From NCBI GenBank assembly GCA_036852015.1, contig JAANDG010000337.1, positions 97,453 to 161,452 of the forward strand: DNA of 64,000 nucleotides, in the 5' to 3' direction. Origin of the DNA: Pelodera strongyloides (lineage: Eukaryota > Nematoda > Chromadorea > Rhabditida > Rhabditidae). A program made the translations under genes and the position numbers. Below the pieces are notes generated by a model. That model did not search any database and was not told the origin of the DNA. It saw only the letters and a list, made by a program, of their open reading frames with translations. This document shows positions 1-11,525 of the stretch, piece after piece. Numbering within the stretch: position 1 is the first letter of the stretch; the number at the start of each line of letters is the position of its first letter.

Positions 1-1
1 C

Positions 2-694
2 AACTCGTTCAAAGAACCACTCATTTTGAATCCGGACAATGAGGTTTGTATTGACGAGTTGTGTTGTCGCTTGCGTTTAAAGCGGTATGGCACGTCGCTG
101 AATATTTTTGTGCCATTTTGTGCCGAAGGTGTACATGCACATGACGAATCGAGTTCTGATTTCTGATGCTGAAAATTTTGTTTCTAGATCGCGCCCGGCA
201 GACGCCAAAGTCATCTGGACGCTAAGGAAGCGCTTCATGAGCTGAATCGAATAGAGGAAGTAAAGAGAAATGCAAAGAAGCTATCGGGCACGCTGGTGAG
301 ACTTTTAGTGTAACGTATATATGGCGAACTAGATCCCAAGAGTGAAAACTAAATTCAACGGTATCCTACCATTTTGTCATCGCTGAGGACCTAGTGCGGC
401 TAAAACCAATCGTGCTGAATTCTGTTATAACCATGGATTAGTACAGTACGCTTCCCTTATTGTCCCTAACCTATAAGTCGGCTCGAATTGAGCTCGCTTC
501 TTTTATACCAATCAAACTCATTTGAATATTATGCATGGCAATTCCATTTCCAAAAGCCGTTTCAAAAATCGGATGTTCTACCGCTTTAATAAAAATCTGA
601 ATTTCAGGAGGAGCTCACTCTGCTCAATCCAAATTCGCAAAAACTCGAACGTGTATCACTTGCTGAGCAGGAAGACGACGAGTTTGAGGAGTAG
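2..694 (+). CDS. 3' end of an unrecognised gene (last three exons)
   Basis: Three exons join in phase: 2-43 (donor GAG|gtttgt), 188-295 (acceptor ttctag, donor CTG|gtgag) and 608-694 (acceptor atttcag, stop TAG at 692-694). The visible C-terminus is about 78 residues. It is highly charged, with a helical stretch rich in E, K, R and L (LDAKEALHELNRIEEVKRNA) and a very acidic end (EQEDDEFEE). No signal peptide, membrane segment or known motif is visible, so I do not assign a family. The N-terminal part lies outside the window. Frames are open across all three exons and both junctions are phase 0, so I am fairly sure these are real exons. A solo repeat end (TTTAAAGCGGTATGGC) lies at 76-91 in the first intron, and a matching right end (ACCGCTTTAA) ends at 592 just before the last exon. 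Confidence 0.6.
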
Positions 695-1276
695 CATTTT
701 AGTTTTTTGTTATTCAGTTTACTTTTAACGAAAATTTGCCTTTGCTTAGCACCTTACCTTACCTTCTGATTGAACAAATAACTAACCCATGAACCTTAGG
801 GGTTGGGGTTACTTTATCTTTATCTTACCGTTACTCGCCTTATCCTTATCTTATATACCTTAGAGAAACTTCCTCGGCAGCTTGAGCCAATACAGCATAC
901 AGCACTAATGTTCAACTTCACTAACCAAATACTACTATATTTATTTCAATTTTGCTTTACAGTATAAAGACTTGCATGCAGTTTATTTTTTGTACAAAAT
1001 ATATCTAAATATTATTGACTCCACTTTAATCGTATTATTTTTTTCAAAACTTTAAGTGATCATGACCGATTTATGTGCCTTTTCTATTTAATTTTCTCAG
1101 TTTTGTAACTTTTTTAAAGATAATTGCCGTCTCATAATTTGTGCGGGTCACATACTCACGTTGTTGCCGTTTTACAAGTTTTACTTCCCAGTTATATATT
1201 TTTTTAAATTTTGCCGCATTTGTTCAAGTGCCTGTCTAACAATAATAAACATTTTTATTCAATCATGTGTAATACA

Positions 1277-1480
1277 CAGGAAAACGAAATAATCGCCGAA
1301 ACCACGGAAAAACCGTCGTTAGCCGGTCACCAAATGGTTTTCATCGAAAAAAATGGGACTCGATAGAGACCATTTAGTGACCATGTCGTGACCAGTTCAT
1401 GACGTTTTTTGAGGAAACTTGGTGACGACAAAATCACCAAGAAGTCACCAAATGAGTTATCCCGAGAAAAAAGCAGGGAA
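1277..1480. repeat. Dispersed repeat with GGTCACCAAATGG motif (copy 1)
   Basis: The segment starts near CAGGAAAACGAAATAAT, runs through CCACGGAAAAACCGTC, and carries several direct and inverted forms of GGTGACCAAATGG. Related segments lie at 19140-19262, 19655-19812, 23722-23850, 31535-31655, 43393-43462 and 49808-49872. The rest of 695-2465 shows no convincing gene. Confidence 0.55.
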
Positions 1481-2465
1481 CCGTCAACAAATATTTCCTT
1501 CGTTTCCTATTTCCATGTTGTGCCACACAATACCGAAACTAGCTATTTTATGATTTTGTGTTTTCAGCTTTTTAATACTATAAGAGATGAAAACACAAAG
1601 TATTTAAAAACAGCAGCCAAAATTACATACAAAACACAATTTGCGTGCATTTGAACATAAAGAAACCCCGGAAATCAACGTATTTTGCGTTAAAATTTAA
1701 TGGACAGTCTTTAAGTATGGCTTAGTCGCTTAGAGACAATTCATGAATTTAAATTTTGCGTGTATTTTAGATGAATGAAGCTGGGGTGCATAAGTGTGTT
1801 TTTCGGCATTATCACGCTTCAGAAAGCATTCAAAAATTGAGATTTTATGGGAATTCTGGTATCTAATGGGAACGCTGCTAATAAAAATGTCTGCCATACT
1901 CCATACATAGGATAATGATCATTTGTGGTTTTTCCTTTTGAGTTAATTGAAGCAATTGCACGAAATATTCAAGATGAGGCTGGTAAGCTTTATTATCATT
2001 ACTACCAGCCGGCTACGCCACCTGAGGCGACTTTCAATTACATTTTTTTATTTTATGCATGCGTGAAACGTGGGTTCAAAAGTGGTTACAAAAAAAATTA
2101 GAGATCATATGCTAAAATCGTGGCTTCGTTGTTCTTTTTGTTGCTCTAGATCTGCATGTTCTTTGTATTTTTTTCGTAGTACTTTGAGCGCCGCCAACTC
2201 GCACGGTTGATACGGCACTCGCATTCCACATATGCAGCCTTTTCCGGGCTTTTGTGAGAGGGGCGCACAGGATGTGAGATGGGTCAGTGCATGGGAACAT
2301 GAACTACTGAACCAATCCTACTTCCTGAGCGTAACGCACATCATCCAAACGTACAATCAAACAAACGCACAAACAAGCAAAGCTCCCAACTTATATAATA
2401 AGATTAGCAGTATTATCATTATTTTCATTTTTAATTGGGAAAATAATTACATTTTTCAATTTCAG

Positions 2466-5400
2466 GATCTTGTTAACTCCTTACAATTGCTAATTATCGG
2501 CATCTTTCTGTATCATAATGTAATTGCAAATTCGGTTTTCATCAAGATTAGAACGTCAGGCTTGAACACTCCGGTAAGATTTGTAATTATATTTAATTAA
2601 TATTATTCTCCTATTGGTCCGTGAATATAAAAATTGTCAGTTTTGTTGGGACGACAGTCTACCCAGTGCATCATTGAGACAGTAAGACTTTATTATGAGA
2701 GGCGAGCTCCTAACGGTTACAGAGAAATACCGGCCGGTTTTTGAAACGGATCGTTGATAACTAAATTCTTACATATTTATGCTAATTTGCTCGAATTTAA
2801 CTCGCTTTTTTATTCTAATTTATGTTCATTTGCATTGGTTGCATACGAATGATGGTGTACTCGGTGTTTCAAAAATCGACCGGTATTTCGTTTTAACATA
2901 ATGTGCGGTTTTCTGATTAACACTGCTATCAAGTAATACCTGATTTAGTTGAGCAATACCGCAATAATTGCTTGTGCTAACCGCTGTCTTTCCTATACAA
3001 ACTATTCTTCCTTTTGCTACGGATTCACCTACGGTAGATTTGCTACACAAACTTGAATTTTGAATTATTGAATTGAATTGAAGTTGAATTTTGAATTTTT
3101 TAATGAAAAATTTTGAACACTTTGAATTTTAAAACTATTGAATTCTTTCATCGTCTCTTATGGCGTTGCGCTCTTTCTAATCTAAGAGCCTAATAAACAT
3201 TTAAACATTTATTGTTGACTATACATATGTGTTCGTGCACATATTCAATGCTGATGACACGGGTTTTAACTTAAAACCATAGAATAATAAAACATAAAAC
3301 TTGGAGATCAATAAAAACGCTAATACCTATTTATCCTAATTGTAAGCAATTACAATTATCTGTATTTGCAGAGAACGGAGCATGCGTCTTGAACTACAAT
3401 GAAAGCATAGTACTCAACTCGACGACACACCCGTTTTACTTTGCAATTTACGCTTTTCATGACTATAACAGTCAGAAGTGCCCGAAAATTGATACCGCCG
3501 CTATACACAAACCTTATCGTGAGTATGATTGTCTTTATTTTTTATAAATTTTGGTTGCAAACGAAAAATTGGGGTTTCGGTCGAGCGGGGATCGAACCCG
3601 CATCTTCAGCTATCCGGGCCAATGCATTTACCATTATGCTACCGGCACCCACCACCAACGATTGTTCGCAAAGCGAGTTAAGGTCCGCAATGGCGTCACA
3701 CAGTGAATATACAACTGCCCGGGCGGTATTACACCATTAACCCAGTAAAGATCAGCCAAACCTGAGAAATAAGCTTCAAATGTTAGTGCAAATGCACAGA
3801 GGTCATTAAAGGCCGCCTCAGCCTAAGTTTTATAAATTTTGGTTGCAAACGAAAAATTGGGGTTTCGGTCGAGCGGGGATCGAACCCGCATCTTCAGCTA
3901 TCCGGGCCAATGCATTTACCATTATGCTACCGGCACCCACCACCAACGATTGTTCGCAAAGCGAGTTAAGGTCCGCAATGGCGTCACACAGTGAATATAC
4001 AACTGCCCGGGCGGTATTACACCATTAACCCAGTAAAGATCAGCCAAACCTGAGAAATAAGCTTCAAATGTTAGTGCAAATGCACAGAGGTCATTAAAGG
4101 CCGCCTCAGCCTAAGTTTTATAAATTTTGGTTTGCAAACGAAAAATTGGGGTTTCGGTCGAGCGGGGATCGAACCCGCATCTTCAGCTATCCGGGCCAAT
4201 GCATTTACCATTATGCTACCGGCACCCACCACCAACGATTGTTCGCAAAGCGAGTTAAGGTCCGCAATGGCGTCACACAGTGAATATACAACTGCCCGGG
4301 CGGTATTACACCATTAACCCAGTAAAGATCAGCCAAACCTGAGAAATAAGCTTCAAATGTTAGTGCAAATGCACAGAGGTCATTAAAGGCCGCCTCAGCC
4401 TAAGTTTATAAATTTTGGTTGCAAACGAAAAATTGGGGTTTCGGTCGAGCGGGGATCGAACCCGCATCTTCAGCTATCCGGGCCAATGCATTTACCATTA
4501 TGCTACCGGCACCCACCACCAACGATTGTTCGCAAAGCGAGTTAAGGTCCGCAATGGCGTCACACAGTGAATATACAACTGCCCGGGCGGTATTACACCA
4601 TTAACCCAGTAAAGATCAGCCAAACCTGAGAAATAAGCTTCAAATGTTAGTGCAAATGCACAGAGGTCATTAAAGGCCGCCTCAGCCTAAGTTTTATAAA
4701 TTTTGGTTGCAAACGAAAAATTGGGGTTTCGGTCGAGCGGGGATCGAACCCGCATCTTCAGCTATCCGGGCCAATGCATTTACCATTATGCTACCGGCAC
4801 CCACCACCAACGATTGTTCGCAAAGCGAGTTAAGGTCCGCAATGGCGTCACACAGTGAATATACAACTGCCCGGGCGGTATTACACCATTAACCCAGTAA
4901 AGATCAGCCAAACCTGAGAAATAAGCTTCAAATGTTAGTGCAAATGCACAGAGGTCATTAAAGGCCGCCTCAGCCTAAGTTTTATAAATTTTGGTTGCAA
5001 ACGAAAAATTGGGGTTTCGGTCGAGCGGGGATCGAACCCGCATCTTCGGTGGTGGGTGCCGGTAGCATAATGGTAAATGCATTGGCCCGGATAGCTGAAG
5101 ATGCGGGTTCGATCCCCGCTCGACCGAAACCCCAATTTTTCGTTTGCAACCAAAATTTATAAAACTTAGGCTGAGGCGGCCTTTAATGACCTCTGTGCAT
5201 TTGCACTAACATTTGAAGCTTATTTCTCAGGTTTGGCTGATCTTTACTGGGTTAATGGTGTAATACCGCCCGGGCAGTTGTATATTCACTGTGTGACGCC
5301 ATTGCGGACCTTAACTCGCTTTGCGAACAATCGTTGGTGGTGGGTGCCGGTAGCATAATGGTAAATGCATTGGCCCGGATAGCTGAAGATGCGGGTTCGA

Positions 5401-8400
5401 TCCCCGCTCGACCGAAACCCCAATTTTTCGTTTGCAACCCAAAATTTATAAAACTTAGGCTGAGGCGGCCTTTAATGACCTCTGTGCATTTGCACTAACA
5501 TTTGAAGCTTATTTCTCAGGTTTGGCTGATCTTTACTGGGTTAATGGTGTAATACCGCCCGGGCAGTTGTATATTCACTGTGTGACGCCATTGCGGACCT
5601 TAACTCGCTTTGCGAACAATCGTTGGTGGTGGGTGCCGGTAGCATAATGGTAAATGCATTGGCCCGGATAGCTGAAGATGCGGGTTCGATCCCCGCTCGA
5701 CCGAAACCCCAATTTTTCGTTTGCAACCAAAATTTATAAAACTTAGGCTGAGGCGGCCTTTAATGACCTCTGTGCATTTGCACTAACATTTGAAGCTTAT
5801 TTCTCAGGTTTGGCTGATCTTTACTGGGTTAATGGTGTAATACCGCCCGGGCAGTTGTATATTCACTGTGTGACGCCATTGCGGACCTTAACTCGCTTTG
5901 CGAACAATCGTTGGTGGTGGGTGCCGGTAGCATAATGGTAAATGCATTGGCCCGGATAGCTGAAGATGCGGGTTCGATCCCCGCTCGACCGAAACCCCAA
6001 TTTTTCGTTTGCAACCAAAATTTATAAAACTTAGGCTGAGGCGGCCTTTAATGACCTCTGTGCATTTGCACTAACATTTGAAGCTTATTTCTCAGGTTTG
6101 GCTGATCTTTACTGGGTTAATGGTGTAATACCGCCCGGGCAGTTGTATATTCACTGTGTGACGCCATTGCGGACCTTAACTCGCTTTGCGAACAATCGTT
6201 GGTGGTGGGTGCCGGTAGCATAATGGTAAATGCATTGGCCCGGATAGCTGAAGATGCGGGTTCGATCCCCGCTCGACCGAAACCCCAATTTTTCGTTTGC
6301 AACCAAAATTTATAAAACTTAGGCTGAGGCGGCCTTTAATGACCTCTGTGCATTTGCACTAACATTTGAAGCTTATTTCTCAGGTTTGGCTGATCTTTAC
6401 TGGGTTAATGGTGTAATACCGCCCGGGCAGTTGTATATTCACTGTGTGACGCCATTGCGGACCTTAACTCGCTTTGCGAACAATCGTTGGTGGTGGGTGC
6501 CGGTAGCATAATGGTAAATGCATTGGCCCGGATAGCTGAAGATGCGGGTTCGATCCCCGCTCGACCGAAACCCCAATTTTTCGTTTGCAACCAAAATTTA
6601 TAAAACTTAGGCTGAGGCGGCCTTTAATGACCTCTGTGCATTTGCACTAACATTTGAAGCTTATTTCTCAGGTTTGGCTGATCTTTACTGGGTTAATGGT
6701 GTAATACCGCCCGGGCAGTTGTATATTCACTGTGTGACGCCATTGCGGACCTTAACTCGCTTTGCGAACAATCGTTGGTGGTGGGGTGCCGGTAGCATAA
6801 TGGTAAATGCATTGGCCCGGATAGCTGAAGATGCGGGTTCGATCCCCGCTCGACCGAAAACCCCAATTTTTCGTTTGCAACCAAAATTTATAAAACTTAG
6901 GCTGAGGCGGCCTTTAATGACCTCTGTGCATTTGCACTAACATTTGAAGCTTATTTCTCAGGTTTGGCTGATCTTTACTGGGTTAATGGTGTAATACCGC
7001 CCGGGCAGTTGTATATTCACTGTGTGACGCCATTGCGGACCTTAACTCGCTTTGCGAACAATCGTTGGTGGTGGGTGCCGGTAGCATAATGGTAAATGCA
7101 TTGGCCCGGATAGCTGAAGATGCGGGTTCGATCCCCGCTCGACCGAAACCCCAATTTTTCGTTTGCAACCAAAATTTATAAAACTTAGGCTGAGGCGGCC
7201 TTTAATGACCTCTGTGCATTTGCACTAACATTTGAAGCTTATTTCTCAGGTTTGGCTGATCTTTACTGGGTTAATGGTGTAATACCGCCCGGGCAGTTGT
7301 ATATTCACTGTGTGACGCCATTGCGGACCTTAACTCGCTTTGCGAACAATCGTTGGTGGTGGGTGCCGGTAGCATAATGGTAAATGCATTGGCCCGGATA
7401 GCTGAAGATGCGGGTTCGATCCCCGCTCGACCGAAACCCCAATTTTTCGTTTGCAACCAAAATTTATAAAACTTAGGCTGAGGCGGCCTTTAATGACCTC
7501 TGTGCATTTGCACTAACATTTGAAGCTTGTCTTTATTTTAAAGTTGTTCGAATAATCATTCAGTGTTTTCTCGATGTTCGTAGTTCGTACTGTGTAGATA
7601 TCTTGATTTTGTCCGTGGCGTTTTTGCACACAACTGTTGTCCGTCCTTAGCATAGGTAAAGGTATAAATGTAAGCGAAATACCGGCCGGTTTTTGAAACG
7701 TATCGTAGACAGTTGAATGTTGAATCCTTACGTATTTATGCAAAGTTGCTCGAATTTGGCTAGATTCTTTATCCTAATTTATGTTAATTTGCATAATAAA
7801 CTGCATAAGAATGGTGATGTACTCGATGTGTTTCAAAAACCGGCCGGTATTTCACTTTAAAGAAGAAACTGCGGCATGAAATCTTCGTGGGTGGTCCACA
7901 AGGAAGGGCGCGTTGGTTCGCCTACATGACACTATAGATCGCTATAAGTCTTCCAGCCGGTACAACAGAACCGCTTTCAATTTTCCGTCACGGCGACGCA
8001 GTGATACGACTTTACGATGACCGTAGGAACTCATCTGATTGCGTGGCTTTTTGCAATAAGGCGGCAACTCTGCCCACCTCGGTACATCATTCGGGACTCC
8101 AAGTTCTTCTATACAGTAGGTTCCCTTGGATACATAGAAAGACTCCGTGTTCCATCGTGGTATCAAATACGCTCGAGAGACTACCTATTTGACATAGCAG
8201 GAATTGATTGTTATTTTTGCAGTATGTTATTTTGAAAGTGAATAAAATTCGACCTCAAATCACCTTTTGAAGAAAGTACAATATCGTGGTTCGTTTCAAA
8301 TCAGTTCTACATCTTCCTAACAAAAAAAAATATTTTTAGTCGGCTGGGGACAGGAATTATGCCCCTATGGAAAATTAATGTAAACAATTTCAGATGCTGC

Positions 8401-9953
8401 AATGTCAGCCATCTACCCAAATCTCGAAAGTCACCAGCCTAACCAGACAAAACTGCTGCATTTGGGTTTGAAATTCGACTTGAGCTTGTATCAGAGGGAT
8501 TTGGCCGCCGGCGCAGTGCTGAGCACAGACGTCTATCATACTTGGAGGTTAGAGCAATTACAATTACCCAGACATGTTTAATTTCAATTGGCTCATATAT
8601 GGCACATCGCAGGCGTGCAGTCCGCGCTCCTTTGGCTCACCACCGTCACCTAGTTACAGTATTTTCAATAGCTTATATCGATTTTTATTGTTGGCCACCC
8701 TGAAAATGAAGCACAGTTCTAAAGCGGAAAACCGGCCGGTTTTTGAAACGTATCGAGAAAACCAGCATTATTATGCAGCTTATGCAAATGAACATAAATT
8801 AGAATAAAAAATCGAGCTAAATTCGACTAAATTAGCAAATTCAGTTGTCCACGATGCGTTTCAAAAACCGGCCGGTATTTCGCTTTAATATTTTTCCATA
8901 ATTATAATTCATATGTTCCAGGGACAATTCGAAACTCGACTACCTCTATTGGGGCGCCGGGCAACCGTTGTACCAAAACAGTGACGATATAACTTCGAAT
9001 CTATGCACTGTCGTAAGCTTACTTCCATAAAACTCATTAGTGTGTGCGAAAAATCCCGCCGCCCGGGCGCGGTGAACTGGGTGGGCTTCCACTCCCAGGT
9101 CCGGATGCATTTTTTTTTGTGGGCGCATACCGTTAAAGGGATCGGCTCACCTCAAATCGTGTATGTTTTTTCTGTTTCTTTATTTTCTATAAGGGATAAT
9201 ACAAATTTGGAATACAAAAAGTAGTGTTTTATTTCAATACTCACGAAGATATTAGGTGATAAAGTGGTGGATCGATCGGCCCGAAATGAAAAAGTGTAAT
9301 TGTCCTGCCTTGTTTGTATGGGACAATTAACACTTTTTCATTTCGGGCCGATCGATCCACCACTTTATCACCTAATATCTTCGTGAGTATTGAAATATAA
9401 CACTACTTTTTGTATTCCAAATTTTTATTATCCCTTATAGAAAATAAAGAAACAGAAAAAACAGACACGATTTGAGGTGAGCCGATCCCTTTAAGAATAG
9501 TTTCACGTTCAACGGTGAAGAACGAGACCATGAACTAACGATAAGTATGCATAAGCGATGAATTCACTTGTTTATTTATGAAATAGAACCACAAGGTGAA
9601 AAATCCTAACGGGGTAGGACTTCCAAACTTCCAAACTTCGAACCATTATCGTCCAGAGGCCGGTTTCACCAACGTTTCCGTTTGGCACGGACTATTGTGC
9701 GAACAACATAGCGCGCAAGGAGAAGAGACGTAGACAATTATCGATTGTTCACTTCTCAAGTTAGTGTTGGTGAAACCGGCCTCAGATCCAGATCCTGAGC
9801 CCGAGCTCGTAGCCACTCGGCTATCCTGCCAAAAATGTAATTTTATTCCAGCTTACGGACGAGCCAAACGGAAGATGGGTAGAAGCTCCGTGCGATGATC
9901 CAGAAAGTGTGGCAAATTGCATTTGCACGATGCCTGTTCGGAAAACATGTTGA
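2466..9953 (+). CDS. Secreted PAN/apple-like plus C-type-lectin-like domain protein (7 exons, start codon not found)
   Basis: Seven exons join in phase: 2466-2573, 2949-3033, 3372-3518, 7957-8115, 8394-8547, 8922-9012 and 9852-9953 (stop TGA). Numbered from exon 2466, the product has 281 residues. Residues 8-25 (LLIIGIFLYHNVIANS) look like a signal peptide; the initiating Met must be in an upstream exon that I could not place. About residues 40-75 have the cysteine spacing of a PAN/apple-type module (CANRC, FCYGF, GACVL). From about residue 120 a C-type-lectin-like fold follows: SDCVAFCNKAATLP, YLYWGAGQP, NLCTV, RWVEAPC and NCIC. The usual calcium/sugar motifs are altered (QPL where EPN or QPD is expected, WVE where WND is expected), so calcium-dependent sugar binding is doubtful. 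Nematode lectin-like proteins of this kind are often gut-secreted and linked to immunity; that role is inference here. Intron 3 (4.4 kb) holds the tRNA-like array and intron 6 a TTAA hairpin element. Confidence 0.75.
2720..2896. repeat. X-family MITE (AAAGCGAAATACCGGCCGG ends)
   Basis: Inverted ends GAAATACCGGCCGGTTTTTG and ACCGGTATTTCGTTTTAA enclose an AT-rich body with TTATGTTCATTTGCAT. The left end has lost its TTAA. It lies in intron 1 of the lectin-like gene. Confidence 0.7.
3529..3541 (+). repeat. Left flanking direct repeat of the tRNA-like array
   Basis: TTGTCTTTATTTT here matches 7527-7539 exactly. It looks like a target-site duplication; the first two T may be shared with the element, giving at least 11 bp. 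Confidence 0.6.
3542..7526. repeat. Array of 288-bp tRNA-like units forming a large inverted repeat
   Basis: Five complete units and one truncated unit have the tRNA-like part on the - strand (near 3579-3652, 3869-3942, 4158-4231, 4445-4518, 4733-4806, and a stub at 5020-5046). Nine units follow with it on the + strand (near 5050-5126, 5338, 5627, 5915, 6203, 6491, 6780, 7068 and 7356). Copies are almost identical; differences are mostly single-base indels. Each tRNA-like part keeps a Pol III A box (TAGCATAATGG) and B box (GGTTCGATCCC), plus D, anticodon and T arms. The acceptor strands do not pair and position 33 is C, so these look like tRNA-derived (SINE-like) sequence rather than working tRNA genes. 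The putative anticodon is GGA. The array lies wholly inside intron 3 of the lectin-like gene. Confidence 0.9.
7527..7539 (+). repeat. Right flanking direct repeat of the tRNA-like array
   Basis: Second copy of TTGTCTTTATTTT, directly after the last, truncated unit (which stops after GAAGCTT). Confidence 0.6.
7670..7860. repeat. X-family MITE
   Basis: Ends TAAGCGAAATACCGGCCGG and CCGGCCGGTATTTCACTTTAA. It sits about 100 bp before exon 4 of the lectin-like gene. Confidence 0.75.
8719..8888. repeat. X-family MITE
   Basis: Ends AAAGCGGAAAACCGGCCGG and CCGGTATTTCGCTTTAA. It lies in intron 5 of the lectin-like gene, 34 bp upstream of exon 6. Confidence 0.75.
9133..9494. repeat. TTAA hairpin element T1
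   Basis: A long near-perfect palindrome begins TTAAAGGGATCGGCTCACCT and ends AGGTGAGCCGATCCCTTTAA, with TTAA at both borders. It lies in intron 6 of the lectin-like gene. I found no second copy in this window. Confidence 0.85.
9655..9784. repeat. Short inverted-repeat element (GAGGCCGGTTTCACCAAC ends)
   Basis: Terminal inverted repeats of about 20 bp, GAGGCCGGTTTCACCAAC and GTTGGTGAAACCGGCCTC, bound a 130-bp element in the last intron of the lectin-like gene. Confidence 0.75.
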
Positions 9954-10004
9954 CGGCATTTTGTTGTGACTTTTTTTCATTACTTTACTTGTCCTATGGA
10001 AATC

Positions 10005-10186
10005 TGAGGCCGTATTCACCACTCAAGGGTAAACATTTCTCTAGAGACAAAACGTTTGGAACGCATTTTTCGGGAAGGAGAGTGAGTGGTGAATGCAAAT
10101 TTTGTGACATAATCTCGCTTTCTAGGTAAATTTTCCCCGAGAGACAGTTTTCTCCAGGGGTAAACGGAGTGGTGAATACGGCCTCA
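10005..10186. repeat. 182-bp element with TGAGGCCGTATTCACCACT ends (copy 1)
   Basis: Inverted ends TGAGGCCGTATTCACCACT and AGTGGTGAATACGGCCTCA. A near-identical copy of the same length lies at 44730-44911, and diverged relatives lie at 32255-32425 and 54729-55682. It sits just 3' of the lectin-like gene. Confidence 0.85.
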
Positions 10187-11525
10187 GTAGATTGATATGA
10201 ATGTAAAATCTTACCTGCCTTTTTCCTTTATTACCATCAGGCCCGTGGGTGGCGCGGATTGTTGCGTCATGGCTACTTGGGAGAAATCAAATGTTTTGTC
10301 CGTCAAAGGTTTTTGGTTATTTTTGTTTTCTAGAAACTCACTATTCTTAAAATATAAACGTTTGATCTCAAAGTGTAAATTGGAGTTGACATTCCCTAAT
10401 TTTTCTTCCCGCTTTGGCGATAGTTGAGAGGAATTGAACATTTTTTCCACATTTTTAGGTTAACTGTTATCTTTTTTTCAATAAGGTGTTTATTTGTGCT
10501 GATAGAAAGGTCAACTTTTGTGCAACTGAGAGCCGCTTATCACTGAGTCATCGGAAAAATAAAATTATTGCCTTGATTTTTGTGATCTTATGTGGCTTTC
10601 CTTGCGATATTTTGTAGAAATTGTAAAGTTGACGCTGCTTACACCACATTTATAGAAACTGCTATTATGTTTTACAATACGACCATAATACAACTGAATA
10701 TCATGACAGTCAGTGATGAGTCTACGATAGTGTTAGACAAGGGTCCGCATGTCACAATGATCACACATAATGCAACAAAAGTACCGTAGACAGTCAGCGA
10801 TGAGTGTGCGAAACTGTCAGACACCGAGAGATTTTTATATGTTGGATTTTTGTCTTCTCTGCGCACTCTCCGAGTCAAAATATTCAGAAAAATACACGTT
10901 ACACAAAGTTTTGCCGGACTACACGACCAGTTTATTCTAACTTCAACACTACATAATATTATCTTTAATTATTTTATAACTTTTGATATATACAAGAAAG
11001 CATCCGCCTCAACGACGCCCTCGTATGATTGTGAAGTAATTTTGTGAAAAACTTAAGAAGTATATATTCGAGTGAGTGTTGTTTTTAATATAACGCATAT
11101 TTATGTATAACTCATAATCATAATACAGAGAATATATGTATAGTAGCCCCATGATTTTCTTTTTTGGGATTTGCAAGTACGCTGAAAATTCTTCCGTATA
11201 TTAGAAATACACGACAATATATTTTTTTATTTTCCATATTTATATGCAGGTTTCGTATAAACAGAATCACATCGATTTTTTTGACATACCTTTGAGTATC
11301 GTAATTTGCATATTACGGTAATTAGTTACGGTAATTAAATAAAAACAATGCATATTGATATTGTATTAATGAGAAAATTACGGTAAAATGATAAAACGTT
11401 AAATCTTAAATAAAGCAATAGCGATGCAAAGGAAACCATAAATATCATAGGACAATATAAATTATATAAAAAATACACCAAGGTTTACAAAATAAAAAAT
11501 AAATACCCAGCTTCATTTCAGCCCA
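10187..11525. other. Intergenic, AT-rich, no gene seen
   Basis: Short ORFs only, with no convincing splice-compatible exons. The downstream end, with acceptor TTTCAG at 11516-11521, should serve as the trans-splice or 5' region of the TGN38-like gene. Confidence 0.4.

Noticed and set aside
3579..7430. Functional tRNA-Ser(GGA) gene cluster
   Set aside because: The acceptor strands do not pair, position 33 is C instead of U, and the long variable arm expected for tRNA-Ser is missing.
3441..7456. Repeated 61-residue open frames across the tRNA-like array
   Set aside because: They are translations through a tRNA-derived repeat, identical because the DNA is repeated; no splice context or start bias.
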